Source: Cercis canadensis
Taxonomy: Eukaryota; Streptophyta; Magnoliopsida; Fabales; Fabaceae
Reading direction: 5' to 3'
Assembly: GCA_003255065.1 (NCBI GenBank)
Contig: QAOA01006931.1
Span: 563,708-627,707, forward strand
DNA length: 64,000 nucleotides
Below are positions 1-13,200 of the stretch, one piece after another. Within the stretch, counting starts at the first letter, position 1. Every line of letters begins with the position of its first letter. Both the position numbers and the translations under genes were made by a program. The notes below the pieces were generated by a model. That model was not told where the DNA came from. It did no database searches and worked only from the letters and a program-made list of their open reading frames with translations.

Positions 1-3000
1 CCTGCATCTGACCATTCCCAGCAGTGCCTTGATACCACCCTCACCTCTTAGCTTCGTTTGTAACTTATCTAAATGCAGGAACACCAAACTTGTTAGTGAA
101 AGCAAGTTATTTACAGTATTACTTTTTTAGGAAAATGTAATTTATAACGAAAACTCAAAAGACAATTGATCACAACTAGACATGTGCTACACGAACACAT
201 ACATGTTTCCTTGATTTCAGCAACTACCTCAACTCATCCAGTCATGTGATGCCATGTACCATATAAACCAATTCATTACACATTTTCTCTAAAATCCATC
301 AGGCTAAATAGTAGTACTGATTTTTTTAATAGTTATAGAAAGTGTGATAGTGGAGATCATGGGGACTCTAAAGAGAGTAGAGAGTGAGGATGCTAAAAGA
401 AAAAGATATTTGAGTTCAGGGTAAGAACAGCGTGCACGATGGTGAGAAAATAATAGAAGCAGTTATTTGAAAATACTAAATTATTTTATTTAACTTTCCA
501 AATTACAATTACAACCCTATTACTTAAATTCAGCTACTTAACAAACCTTGGTGTTTTAGAAATATTGAGGACAAAAGGCATAGATGGAAACTAAAATAAT
601 TTCACAAATGGACATAAGATCACCAGCTTACCGTTGCCACAAAGATTAGCAAGGGCTCCAGCAACCATTCGAAGGGTCTGAGGATCATCAGCATTGGCTG
701 CTGTCATTGACAACAAACTAATGCCCCCTTCGGCCATAATGAGTTCTTGGTTGGTTTCTGTTAAGATGCATGATAAGGTTGCAGATAAGTGAAAAAAAAA
801 AAAAAAAAACAAGATATCTCAGTAATAATAATAAAAAAAAAATATTAAAAAACAAAGTCGGAAAGCAGAGGATATGAAAGTTTACCATTCATTGCCAAAT
901 TAGCAATAGCACCAGCTGCAACTCTATGTATGGTCTCATCTTGGGAGCTTTTAAGGAGCATAAGCAAGGATGTGAGACCACCCGCTTCTACAATCTTCTC
1001 CTGATTTGTTTCTGCAAACATCATGGTGGATAGTTGTTATGACTGATCAGTCTTATAATACCAAGTTCTATAAAACACTGATCATAGTTTAGAAGGAGAT
1101 CCTTGTTTGAAGCAGCATCATGTTATAAACCAAGCCAAATATATGATGCATGTTATAGCAAGAATAATGTGGAGAAGATTTAATATGGGAAATAGAAGCA
1201 ATGACAGTAAAAGTATCCTTTTGTACCCATTATCATTATTAAATTTGACAAGCACTCAGAAGACTGAAAATTAACATGTTTCACAGCTTCCTTGACTCCA
1301 AATCAAAAGGATCCACAAGTTATATTAATTTTTTGTATTTGGTTCTTTTTTTTTTTTTTTTTCTTTGGTAACAAAATATTCCTAGAAGCAAGCATACAAG
1401 GATAAAGAATTTTAACATAAGTAGGCAACACAGACACCTTCAGCAGCTAGATTTGCTACGACTTTCACAGCGTGGACTCGCACATCAGTATCTTCCGCTT
1501 CAAGCAATGACAAAATCTTCTGCAACCCCACTGTAAGAATATTTATATTATCAGGAGGAACTGATTTTAAAATAGAATAGAAACAGTAATTTATGGACCG
1601 AGAATTTATGTCAAGTTGTCAAGACGTGTGTATACCACCTTGTTCAAAGAGCTTGGCTATTGAGGTCTTCTCTCCATTTCCTGAAGCTTGCTGCTGATGC
1701 TTAAGTTGGGCCTTAAGAGAATCAAGACCACCAGTATCTTGTTCCGATCCACCTCTGTCAAGCTGTTGTCGTGTCTATAAGATAAATCTAAATTAGACAT
1801 TGAACACCAGATAGGATATGGGCACATAAGCATAAAATGAGTAATACATGTACGGTGCACATAATAATCTGAAATAATCTACATAACATACTTTTAGTCT
1901 TGTTCTATGTAACAAGCTCTCAATACAACTCATTTGCATCAGTGTAAGTCCCGAAATTTTACTTAAGCTGCTCAATATTCCAAATATATATCAACAGACA
2001 GGAAGAAAAAGCCCTCCTCCCCCCTCCTATGTAAACACACCAAATGTTGTTCAATAAATTCATTGCTTACAGCAGGGAAAAGATTATGATCCACATGTTA
2101 AGCTCTCAGATTTCAGCCTACCATGCTGATAGCCCAAAGCCAGTGCTGATGACGCCATGCCTATGATTACTGTTGGCATAAATTTATAATTCATCCAAAG
2201 TTGTAATGACGGTCACAGATGAAGATAGACAATGTTTCACGTAATCATGTCCAGCCAAGATTGATTCAGGGATATTACAAAATTCCAAATTTTAATCATT
2301 TCTTACTCTTTGAGCTTCTATAATTAAATGCAAAAATATGTATTTTCTAGTAGCTAATGATTTTTTAGTCCCTGGATTTTAACAAAACTAGTAAAATGAA
2401 GGCCATCTCTTTCTCGTAGAAATTAGCTCCACGTTTCATTCAAACAGCGGAGAATATAACATTTTAAAGGCACTGAGATCAGCCATTTCTGAATTAAAAA
2501 AAAATCAGGTAGTTAAATTCCATAAACTCCAAAGTTTACCAAAAGGGCAACAAAAAGCAGGAAACAAAATATAATGGAAAAGTAACAATTTGTGTATTGT
2601 TGATAGAACTTACCTCATCAGCTTCAAAACTTAACTGCAATAATTGACTTTGTAATATTGCTATTTCTCCTTCTAGTTTCTCTTTCTGGTGTGCCTCATC
2701 TTCCAACATCTTGTGAAGTTTTAAGATCTCTGAGTTTCTTGATGCCTATCGCAGCAGAAGTATCCATGCAAAATTAATTCAGATACAAGATAGATTAGGA
2801 GAACACATGTAAAGTAAAAATTATAAATATTAGAAGCACAAAAACATACCTCTGACTTTATCAATTCTGCCACTTGATTTTTCAGATTATTGACTTCCTC
2901 TTCAGCAGCTTTTTTCAAAAGAGTCTCTTTCTGGAGCCTTTTTTTCAGATCAGCCACTTTCTCAGAAGACACCTTGTGAGTCCAGGAGGAGATAACTCAC

Positions 3001-6000
3001 ATGTGAGCCAATTATTTAACATGAAATCAATGTCGATTTTTTTTTTTTTTTTTTGGTTGTTGGGGGGGGGGAAGGAATTGTGAAACTGCATGCTTTTGTA
3101 TTGGTTATTGAGCTATTTATTTTGCATTTCAGTTTGGCTTCATTGTACCATTTGTTAGGTCCCCATATCTATGCAATAAAAATAGCCCAAAAGAAATTCA
3201 AATTGAGATTGCTGGGAGAATTCATGATATTAACAAGTTTGGTAATGAAAAATCCTTATCCTGAAATTACTAGATAAATTTGTTCACCCTTAAAGAATTC
3301 AAAATAACTTTCTACTCTAAAATAAAATTTCTACCTCTCCACTTGATGTCACATGAGAACTCTCACTCTTTCTCTGATTGATCACCAACTGCTCTTCAAG
3401 CTTCTTAATTGATTCTATGTAGTCTTTCTGGTATTTCAATCTTTCCTTCTAAGAAAAGTAAAATAGACATCAGTACACATTCACTAAGAATGCAGACTTA
3501 CTTGGCATCAAATCAACCACGATTAGTTGCTAAATGAACTCCAACAGGTTATTAAAATAATGCAAAAAGTTATATCATCATTTTTTAACGTGCATGAAAT
3601 AGACAATGTTAACTTAATGGATATATAATAGCAGAGACATGTGACTGTATGGCTGTGTCAAAGAATCTCTTTCACACAAACTGCAATGCATATGGCATTG
3701 ATAAAATTGACATAAGACTAACCTCCAGTGCATTCACATAGTTTTTTTCAGCCTCAGATATCCGGTGCTCAGCTTCTATAGTTAACCTTTCAATTTCATC
3801 CTCAAACGCCTTCTGCTGCCTTTCATTTTCCATAATAAGTTTGTCTAACTGTATGTCTAGCCTTCTAGATAAGCTTTTGTAATCAAACTCCTCCTTCAAT
3901 TTTACCATGTTTTCCACCTTCATAGCCTACAAGAGGCACAAATTTTTGACATATTCACATGATTAGAAAGTTCATACATATCTTATACTATGCAATATCC
4001 CCATGGGATAAATCTAGTAACAGAACAGGAAGTCAAACCACTAAAAAGAAAAGGGGCATTTCAGCAGCTACAATAATCTTCTTCAGAAAATGGCATGTGA
4101 ATCTACAAGAATCCCTCAATTTCAGACATCAATCTAAAAGGTGAAGGGAGAAAAAAGAAAATAAGATATTGAATTTGAAACTCACCCTCTGTCCAAACAT
4201 TATGGTACTGGCAGTCTCTCCCCGGTGACGTGGAGACGGACCAATAGTAATGATCAATGAAGTTCTTGCTGTACCTGTTAAAACTTCAAATGTCAAGGAA
4301 TACAAACTGTAGAAATTCTGTATTGGCTTCCTTACCAAAATGGTGAAGGAGCTGTGAATTTATAGGGATTTGATACAACCAATCAATCCCTCAAAATCAG
4401 AAATAGTCCAATCTAGGAAATTACAAATAAATACAGCTTAATCTAAGGGATTTACAGCTATCCTATTAAATGAGCTATATACGGAAAGTCAATCATTCTT
4501 CTTGATTGTCAATCCTGATTCAATCCCATAACTTCCGGGATTCCAACACTCCCCCTCAAGCTGAGGCATAGATATTAATCATGCCCAGCTTGCTTGTTAG
4601 TGTATTAAACCGAGGCTTAGTAAGGCTCTTGGTAAGCACATCTGCAACTTGTTGTGCTGTGGGCAGGTACCGTAGATTAATAGTACCATTGTCTATCTTT
4701 TCTTTGATGAAGTGTCTGTCTATCTCCACATACTTAGTTCTATCATGATGGACAGGATTGTGAGCAATACTCACAGCAGCTTTGTTGTCATAGTAGAGCT
4801 TTATAGGCATATAACTAGGAACCCGAAGCTCTCTTAACATGCGTTTTAGCCAAATACCTTCACATACACCATGAGCCAAGGCCCTATATTCAGCCTCAGC
4901 AGTACTTCGAGCAACCACAGATTGTTTCTTGCTTCTCCAAGTTACAAGGTTGCCCCACATGTAAGTGCAATACCCTGAGGTTGAGCGCCTATCAATGACA
5001 GAACCTGCCCAATCTGCATCAGTGAAGATTTCAACACATCTTGGACCTCCCCTTCTAAAAAATAGACCCTTTCCAGGAGTTCCTTTCAAATATCTCAAAA
5101 TTCTGTAGACTGCCTCCAAGTGCCCTTCTTTAGGAGAGTGCATGAATTGGCTCACTACACTTACAGGGAATGCAATATCTGGCCTTGTGTGAGAGAGGTA
5201 AATTAATCTACCAACAAGGCGCTGGTACCTTCCCTTGTCTATGTCACTGCCTACATCCTCATCACCTAGTTTTTTATTAGGCTCCATAGGTGTATCAGCT
5301 GGTTTACAGCCCAACATACCAGTTTCTTGTAACAGATCCAGCACATATTTTTTCTGTGATATGGAAATACCGGTGTGACTTCGAGCTACCTCCATTCCTA
5401 GGAAATATTTTAGGGGTCCTAGGTCTTTTAGCTCAAATGCTGTGCTGAGATATCTCTTCAAGAGTTGAATTTCTCCTAAATCATTACCGGTTATAACCAT
5501 GTCATCCACATAGACAATGAGGATGGTGATTTTGCCGTCTATTGAGTGTCTGAAAAACATAGTGTGATCTGTTTGGCCCTGATTGTACCCTCTTTTCTTC
5601 ACAACTTGGGTCAGCCTTTCGAACCATGCTCTAGGAGACTGTTTCAGCCCATAGAGAGCCCTTTTTAATCTGCACACCTTTCCTTTCTGCCCCTCAAAAC
5701 CAGGTGGTATGTCCATGTAAACTTCTTCATTTAGCCTTCCATTGAGAAAGGCATTCTTCACATCTAGTTGGTGGAGTGGCCAATCTGAATTTGCAGCCAA
5801 GGACAACAGAACTCTTATTGTGTTCAGTTTGGCCACAGGTGCAAACGTTTCTTGATAGTCTATCCCATAGGTTTGAGTTAAACTCTTAGCAACCAACCTT
5901 GCTTTGTACCTGTCTATGCTTCCATCACTTTTGTATTTAATGGTGAACACCCATTTACAGCCAACTGTTTTCTTCCCCGTAGGTAGGTTCTTGAGCTCCC

Positions 6001-9000
6001 ATGTGCCATTTTTTTCAAGGGCATTCATCTCCTCTAAGACAGCTTTCTTCCATTCTGGTTTGGAAAGGGCCTCATCTATATTTTTAGGAATTTCTGTTTT
6101 GGAAAGATGAGCAGAAAAGGCACGGAATCCAGGGGATAAATTTTCCAATGAAACAAATTTAGAGATAGGATGTTTCGTACATGTTCTTACCCCTTTTCTA
6201 ATGGCAATTGGGAAGTCTTCAAGGTTCTGTTGTGGCTCTGTATGGTTCTGAGCTGGCTTTGCAGGACTCTTAGTGCTGTTGGAGCATATATTTGGCTCAG
6301 ATTCTTGGTCTTGCTGTTTGTCTAATTTATCTCCCTTTGAAGAAGGACTCCTTCTTGAATAAACAAGCATTTTTGGTTGTTCAGTTTCTGGTATTGTCAC
6401 AGGTTCAGGTTCTGGTTGACTATTTTTAGGAGGCATAGGATCCACACTTGGGTATGAGATAGGTAAGGGTGTAGGGTCAGAATGCAGGGTTATAAGTCCA
6501 GATTCCAGTTCTGTCTGTACAGGATCAGTAGGTGTAGATTCAGGTTCAAAATTGATTTCCCTACACTCAACTTCACCTATATTCTCCCCTTGAAGTTGAG
6601 AAGGGGGAAAGTAAGGGTCAGTTTCAAAAAAGGAGACATCTTTGGACACAAATAGGCGTTTGAGAGTGGGAGAATAGCATTTATATCCCTTTTGAGTAGG
6701 TGAGTACCCAACAAACACACACCTATGTGCCCTAGGATCAAGTTTAGACAGTCCGGGAAAATGAGAGTGAACAAAGGCCTTACACCCAAATATTTTTGGA
6801 GTTAGAGAGGAAAACCTATAGTGAGGAAAGTTCTTTTGGAAAACCGAGAGTGGTGTATGAAGGTTAAGAACTTTGGATGGCATTCGGTTTATGAGATAGG
6901 CTGCAGTTAAAACTGCCTCTCCCCATAGATAGTTTGGTACATTCATGGTAAACATAAGGGACCTACTGACTTCTAGGAGGTGGCGGTTTTTTCTCTTAGA
7001 AATCCCATTTTGTTGGGGAGTATGGGCACAAGAACTCTTATGAATTATACCATGGGATGTAAGATATTCCCCTAAAGTAGAATTAAAATACTCCCTGCCA
7101 TTATCAGTCCTTAAGGTTTGAATATTGGTGTGGAACTGATTTTGGACCATAGAGTGGAAGTTTTTGAAGGTGTGAGAGGCTTCAGATTTTTCCCTTAGGA
7201 GATATACCCAGCATACCCGTGTGTGATCATCTATAAAGGTGATAAACCACCTAGCACCTGAAATATTCTTAACCCGGGAGGCTCCCCAAATATCACTATG
7301 AATGAGTGCAAATGGGCAAGAAGCAATGTAGGGTTTTGCAGCATAGGATGCTCGGGTATTTTTTGCTAATTGACAAATCTCACAAGAAAAAGAACTAGGA
7401 TTCTCATTAATAAGTAAGTTTGGAAACAAACTTGAGATACAAGAAGTTGGGGTGACCTAACCTACGATGCCACATCATAATTTGACTAGAATTAGAAACA
7501 TTTGACACATTGACGGTAAATGCTTGTTTATTCAAAGAAGCATGCTTGTTCCAAAAGTAGAGTCCATCAGCCATACTAGCACTGCCAATCATCTTCCCCG
7601 AGATCTGCTCCTGTATAACACAGCAATTAGAGGTGAAATTAACACGGCATTTAGTGTCCCTAGTCAGTTTGCTAATGGATATTAGGTTACAAAACAGGTT
7701 TGGGACATGGAGAACAGATTTGAGGACAAGATTATCAGTCAATTTAATTGTCCCAAAACCAGCAACAGGTGATCTGGTACCATCTGCTACTCTTACCCGA
7801 AAATCATGTTTGCAAGGGGTATAAGCAGAAAATAGAGATGAGTTACCTGTCATATGATCTGAGGCTCCTGAATCAAATATCCAAGGAGCTGATTGTTCTA
7901 GGTCAGGGGTAGAAACAGAATTAGCAGTACCTTTTAGAGCTAAGGTGCACAAAGGATGGCCAAGGAGCTGGTGTAGAACCTCCAACTGCGACTTTGTTAA
8001 CTGAACATTAGCAACATCCTCTCCACTGGATTCTTCATAGGTAACTTGATGAGCTTTCCCTTCTCTCTTGTTCCTTGACTTCCAACCTGGTGGAACACCA
8101 TGGAGTTGGAAACAAGTGTCTCGGGTATGTCTAGTCTTCTTGCAGTGGCTGCATACAGGTGTTTCTCCATATTTTTTCTGTTTGTTTTCATTGTCTATCT
8201 TGAATTTAGACTCTGAAAAACCTCTGGTGTAAAGGGCAGAACCCTCTATTTGGCCAGTTTTAGGAACCTTGTCTCCTAACAACACCCTTCTTCTGTTTTC
8301 TTCACGCCTAACCTCAGCAAATGCCTCTCCAATGGCTGGCAGAGGTCTTCTCCCTAAGATTCTGCCACGAACCTCATCCAAATCCTTATGTAGACCTGCT
8401 AGGAACTCATACAAGCGTTCCTTATCAAGGTGAGCTTTGAACTTGATGTGATCATCAACATCTCCCCAATCTGCTTCATAAAACAGATCCAGCTCCTGCC
8501 ATAATACCTTTAGAGAGTTATAGTAGCTGGTGACATCAAGATTGCCCTGCCGAGTGTCTTTAAGTTTAATCTTGATCTCAAAAACTTGGGAGGCATTCTC
8601 TAGATCAGAGTAGTTTTCCTTGACAGCATCCCATATGGCTTTTGCTGTCTTGAAAAGAAGGTAGGTTCTGCTGATGTGAGGCTCCATCGAATTGATGAGC
8701 CATGACATCACAATGGAATTGTTGAGTTCCCACATTGCACAAGTGGGATCATCAATTTTGGGCTTGCTGGCTTCTCCAGTAAGGTAGCCCTTTTTCCACG
8801 GCCTCTAATCACCATAAGAATAAATTGAGACCAGTGGAGGAAATTTTTACCATCTAACTTGTGGTTGGTGATGATAAGTGAGGAGCTCATAAGGGAGGAA
8901 CTCTCACTCACCGAAGGGTTTGCCATGGAGGATACAACTTCAGAGGTTGTTTTTTCAGAATTCTCCATGTTCATGGATCGGTGCTCTGATACCATGTAGA

Positions 9001-12000
9001 AATTCTGTATTGGCTTCCTTACCAAAATGGTGAAGGAGCTGTGAATTTATAGAGATTTGATACAACCAATCAATCCCTCAAAATCAGAAATAGTCTAATC
9101 TAGGAAATTACAAATAAATACAGCTTAATCTAAGGGATTTACAGTTATCCTATTAAATGACCTATATACGGAAAGTCAATCATTCTTCTTGATTGTCAAT
9201 CCTGATTCAATCCCATAACTTCCGGGATTCCAACACAAACTGCAATATAACTGAAATCTAGTTCCTTAAGAATTGTTGATGCAGAACAATCATTTAACAA
9301 AATATGCATTACATAGTATCTGTAGTCTAGAGTGAATTAACTTGATTATGAAATTCCTCACCAAGATTTTCCTTTAATCACTATGATACATAAAAAAGAG
9401 GCGACATCAGAGACATTCAGCCCAAAGCTTTTCAGAAGATACATGTATATTAACTAATATAAGCATCAACAAAGATCAGGCATTACTACTTCCGAAGTGT
9501 CTCAACCTTCACTACATGATTCCAAAGTACATTTTGAATGTCTTCCTCTTCCACAATAATTATTTAACTAATGAGATAAAGTTTTATTCCAACACATGGA
9601 AACTTATGACTAAAACAGGTTGTCGGTTTTTCATGCCTGCGCTAGTGTCCAGCGTGTGACATGCCACAATGGATAATCTGGTGCATCATACTCAAAAACC
9701 TAAGCTCAAACCAAACCAAAAGAAAGGAATAAAGAATAAGATCAATCCTTATATTCAAAGAACCTTACCTCCAAATGAATCACGTAGTAATCTAGTAAGC
9801 TTTGAGTCACGAAATGGCACATGCGCGCTATTCTCTGCCAGTGCATTAATACATTTTCCCAACGCACTTAAGGACAGATTGATAGATTTAGCTTCCTCTA
9901 GTGTATGTCCTTCACTTCCTACCAAGCAACAATTAATGAAAGAACCGTCAGTAAGTACACAGATGTTGCACCAGCAAAACAACCTTGATCACCAAAGAAT
10001 TACATTAGGTCTGTAAACAACCTTCTTTTTTTTTTTTTAAATAATGCCTTCTTNTCTTTTTTTTTTTTTTTAAATAATGCCTTCTTCCATTTGAAGTTTA
10101 TTCTTGAAAAAAATGCTTACAGCAGTAACAGAAACTTTTCATTCTTCCCTCTTGGCTATGGAAGACTGAACTAAATTAGCCAAAAAAGTGGGAAGATTTA
10201 ATATTGGCATTCTGCAAGGCCAAATGGCATATAAAAGAACTTGCATATCAAGATATATAAAAATACAGTACAGGGAGAAGGTGGAAGAAAAAAGGATTGT
10301 AGCCATCTGCCAATACAAATCCACCACAAAACCGATGAAGACAGAAAGATAAAAAAGTCCCCTGTATTAAATCCACTTACCTGACTTATCAATTCGCTCT
10401 GAACCAGCAAGATCTACAACAACCAACTTGCCCTTCCGAACAACAGGAGGCTTTGATGATTTAACCATGTGTGTATGGTTGCCATTTTCACTTGAATGAG
10501 CAGAATCTCTTCCCTTGACAGATTTCTTTACATGCACCTGTACCATTAGAGGTATATTCAATCCTCCAACAGGATAAAAAATAAAAATATTGGACAATGT
10601 GCAACAACTCTCAGGAATACAAGAGTACAAGCATCACAAACAAGACATGAAAAGTCATTTACCATTAGAATAGCATGACTTCGAGAAGATTCTGTATTCA
10701 ATTTTGTATTTGCAGCAAAGCGGTGAGCCTCCCCTAATCGTAGTAGTTCTACAACACTCTCCTGGTCCCTAATTTCAACTAGCCTAGCTCCAGGCAGTGA
10801 AACATCTCCAGTTTTGGGGTCTTCCACGATGGTTATGTTATCATTAGTGGGGTCAAGAAGATCTTGTACAGTCTCCATATAAAGCTGAACATAGGCATTA
10901 AGAATCATATCATCACATATGGAATCTTAAAGTGGTTGGCAGAAAGTCCAATACTTCACAACATTCAATAAAGTTGAACCAATGGCAGTGATGAATCCAT
11001 ATACTGGCAACAGTGTTAAATAGAACAGATACTAACTCAAAAACATAGTCCCAGAATTTCATTTAAATGCCAAGCACCTGCAAATAGGACACTGAAACAG
11101 AATCAACTTCCAAAGAAACATCTGCTAAAATATCCTCCATAGCACGCACCATTATCCCACGTGCTGCTGTGTCTTCCTCCCCAAGTCGTCCAAGAGTATA
11201 AGTTTTACCAGTACCAGTCTGCCCATATGCCATAATTGTTCCATTATAACCATCCAGTACACTCTGCATAAGGTGAAATAACGCATATAATTAAAGAAGT
11301 TCCACTGAAAGAATGAGCATGCATAATGGATACTCACACTCATATTTTTTTAATATAAATAGTTCTTCCACATTTCCCTGTGATTAGACACATGACTAAA
11401 AAAAATGCAGAGTTTACAGCTGCTATGCTTGAAAAAAGAAATATTTGATGAACTCCAGAAAGTATAGTAACTCCAAGAACGAAGCATACTACCAACTCAT
11501 ATTACTCCACTCAAAATAGCATTCAAATCCATAACATTAAAGGGTATTCGATCCAAATGTTATAGAACAGCAATCAAATTTCAATTACAGATCCCAAAAC
11601 CTTTCATGTACCACCACATATCTTCAGAGAAGAAAACTGATTATCAGATGAATGCAAGGTTTAGGACAGTGACCACTGGATCTTGAAGACTCACCTCCAC
11701 AACAGGCCTAGCCACAACTTCATAAACACGCTTTTGTGATGCAAATTCAGTGAGCACCTCATCAAATTCATAAGTATCAGAATCCCAATTGTTCTTCCGA
11801 AGTTTCAATCTTTTGAGCTGCAAAAGAGCTAGACTAGAATGAATTACTGTCCTGTGTATATAAATATGCCATCAAGGAGGCATTTGTCAAAAAACAAGAG
11901 GAGTCAGAAACTTTTGAATTTGCAGTAGAAAACCTCTGGCTGTAGTTCCACACAGTCTGCAAAATCAGCATCTGCCACCAATTCCTCTGCATTCTTTGGC

Positions 12001-12854
12001 CGCAATCTAACTGCCACTCTGACTCTTCCCGGAACTTCACCCAAGCATATTAGGACCAAAGTAAGAGCACTAATTTACAAACATCAATAAATATTTGCAT
12101 GTCTTTAAATGTGTATTACACTCTAGAATAAAGTATTAGCGCAGATAGTCCTCAGTTATTCTTCCTAATTAACAGCTGTAAATTACAATCTCAGTAGGTC
12201 TGCAATTTAATTGTTGATAATGTACGGATATGCAATTCAAAATGCAAGATTGAATCAGCAAGAGGCATGCGTCTTCAGCAAAGTTTGAAGAAATAAAAGT
12301 AGGAACTACCAATAGTTTCTTTCCTTATATAAGATATGCAACTCGTACAATAATGTCATCTAAACCCTAAAGAGATTACGGCCGTAAGCGCAACTTTTGG
12401 TCTGCAGAAGCCAGCAAAGCAATTCCAACTGGCAAATTGTTTGATGCTCAGACTACTCATAACCATTTTTTTTTCCCATATAATCATCAAACCAGAGCGT
12501 AATTTACAATCATTATTTCGGAGAAAAAGTATAGCACTGGCAAAAACCAACAAATGCCCAAAAATGAGTTAAAGGAAGATCTCAACCATATGGTATACCA
12601 AATTACCAATATAATTTGCTTAGCCAAAAAAGAGAAGGAGAATGCACGAACTGACCTCCAGCATCGTCCTTAGAAGCTGCGGTGGTGCTGTTGAGGGAGC
12701 CGGTGCTATTCCGGCGTTGCCCAGTAGCAGGCAAAGGCTTTGACTTGAGATGAGACTTGGGATTTGAGTTGACGGAGAGAGGCCTGTCCACCTTGAGAGA
12801 GCTTCTGTGACTGTGAGTGCCATTTCTAAAATTATGAACACCATAGGTAGCCAT
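1..12854 (-). CDS. ARK3: Armadillo-repeat kinesin (ARK family), partial at window edge
   Basis: Plant kinesin with an N-terminal motor, a coiled-coil stalk and C-terminal armadillo repeats; family members act on microtubules in root hairs and elongating cells. Exons (minus): 12854-12656, 12034-11934, 11817-11695, 11263-11078, 10884-10663, 10537-10381, 9918-9769, 4274-4186, 3926-3723, 3448-3335, 2972-2850, 2745-2614, 1774-1639, 1530-1438, 1011-886, 757-632, 68-<1. All have GT-AG borders and the frame stays open for 783 residues. Motor domain about residues 67-409: P-loop GQTGTGKT 155-162, switch [10 protein letters not shown] 266-274, switch II DLAGSE 319-324. Residues 410-640 are rich in E, K and L heptads (coiled coil); armadillo repeats start near 646. 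The start ATG opens a Ser/Arg-rich tail of about 66 residues. Intron 7 (4275-9768) carries a copia element. The C-terminus lies outside the window. The ARK3 symbol rests on gene order and is less certain than the family. Confidence 0.95.
4308..4548 (-). repeat. 3' LTR of the copia element
   Basis: 241 bp, the left copy on the plus strand. Starts TGTAGAAATT and ends GGATTCCAACA as read on the plus strand. It differs from the right copy by four substitutions and no indels. Its outer edge is only 33 nt from the splice acceptor of kinesin exon 8. Confidence 0.97.
4549..4559 (-). other. Polypurine tract (plus-strand primer)
   Basis: Minus-strand reading TTGAGGGGGAG lies directly inside the 3' LTR, the expected place and composition for the second-strand primer. 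It overlaps the stop codon of the pol frame at 4556-4558. Confidence 0.85.
4556..8974 (-). pseudogene. copia gag-pol polyprotein, two frameshifts
   Basis: Three overlapping open stretches read on the minus strand: gag N-terminus (ATG at 8974 or 8968, open to about 8790), gag to integrase start (about 8800-7407) and integrase to RNase H (about 7430-4556). Visible motifs: gag zinc knuckle [14 protein letters not shown] (C-x2-C-x4-H-x4-C); protease [10 protein letters not shown]; integrase HRRLGH...CEIC zinc finger, HSDIWG and TDNGREY; RT core YVDDM; RNase H DADWAGS and TAEAEYRAL. One frameshift falls in an A-run near 8795, the other near 7430 just before the second half of the integrase zinc finger. 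I saw no internal stop codon apart from these shifts. The copy probably cannot make a full polyprotein unless the shifts are sequencing errors; both sit in or near short homopolymers, so that remains possible. Confidence 0.93.
8983..8994 (-). other. Primer-binding site (initiator tRNA-Met)
   Basis: Minus-strand reading TGGTATCAGAGC begins directly after the 5' LTR. This is the standard plant copia site complementary to the 3' end of initiator tRNA-Met, and it fixes the orientation of the element. Confidence 0.95.
8995..9235 (-). repeat. 5' LTR of the copia element
   Basis: 241 bp, the right copy on the plus strand, ending CCAACA followed by target duplication CAAAC. It would carry the element's promoter. 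It matches the 3' LTR except at four positions. Confidence 0.97.
10054..10054. other. Assembly gap (single N) with duplicated flanks
   Basis: A lone N in kinesin intron 6. The same segment, a T-run followed by AAATAATGCCTTCTT, occurs on both sides, as expected when two contig ends overlap but were not merged. Confidence 0.8.
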
Positions 12855-13200
12855 TGTTCCAAAGTAATGAAATTTGAAGAAGGGTCCCTTGAGTTCAGAC
12901 CATTGAAGTGGATAGTTGGATGTCCAAGTAAACGCAGTTGGTTCTCTTAAAAGAGAGTAAAGAATGTAAGAGTAACCCAGATGAGATAAAGAGTGTGATA
13001 AAATTGAATATGCATACACGAAAGAGTAACAAGCGTTCGTGGCCCGGGAATCCCGAACCGTGAGAGATGTGAGTGAGATAAATTGGGTTCTTGTTTCCTC
13101 AATTGCAGAGTGCAGAATATGGGAGAGAGAAAGAGAAAGAAACTTAGAGCGTATTTGACTTGGTGCTAGGCAGAGGGAAATTACAACTACGAAGAGTGAT
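12855..13200 (-). promoter_or_regulatory. Kinesin 5' leader and proximal promoter region
   Basis: The minus strand upstream of the kinesin ATG is CT-rich near 13125-13145, typical of plant 5' leaders. The reading frame also stays open upstream to 13211, but that extension has low-complexity Leu/Ser composition and I treat it as untranslated. I do not see a decisive TATA box. Confidence 0.4.

Larger units (their letters stand above)
4308..9235 (-). mobile_element. Ty1/copia LTR retrotransposon in kinesin intron 7
   Basis: Full-length element of 4928 bp, read on the minus strand like its host gene. It has two 241-bp LTRs with TG...CA ends and a 5-bp target-site duplication CAAAC (4303-4307 and 9236-9240). 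A primer-binding site complementary to initiator tRNA-Met lies next to the 5' LTR and a polypurine tract next to the 3' LTR. The LTRs differ at only 4 of 241 positions, so the insertion is recent. Internal domain order is gag, protease, integrase, RT, RNase H, which defines copia. Two single-base frameshifts interrupt the polyprotein. Without the element and one TSD copy the intron would be about 561 bp. Confidence 0.97.
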
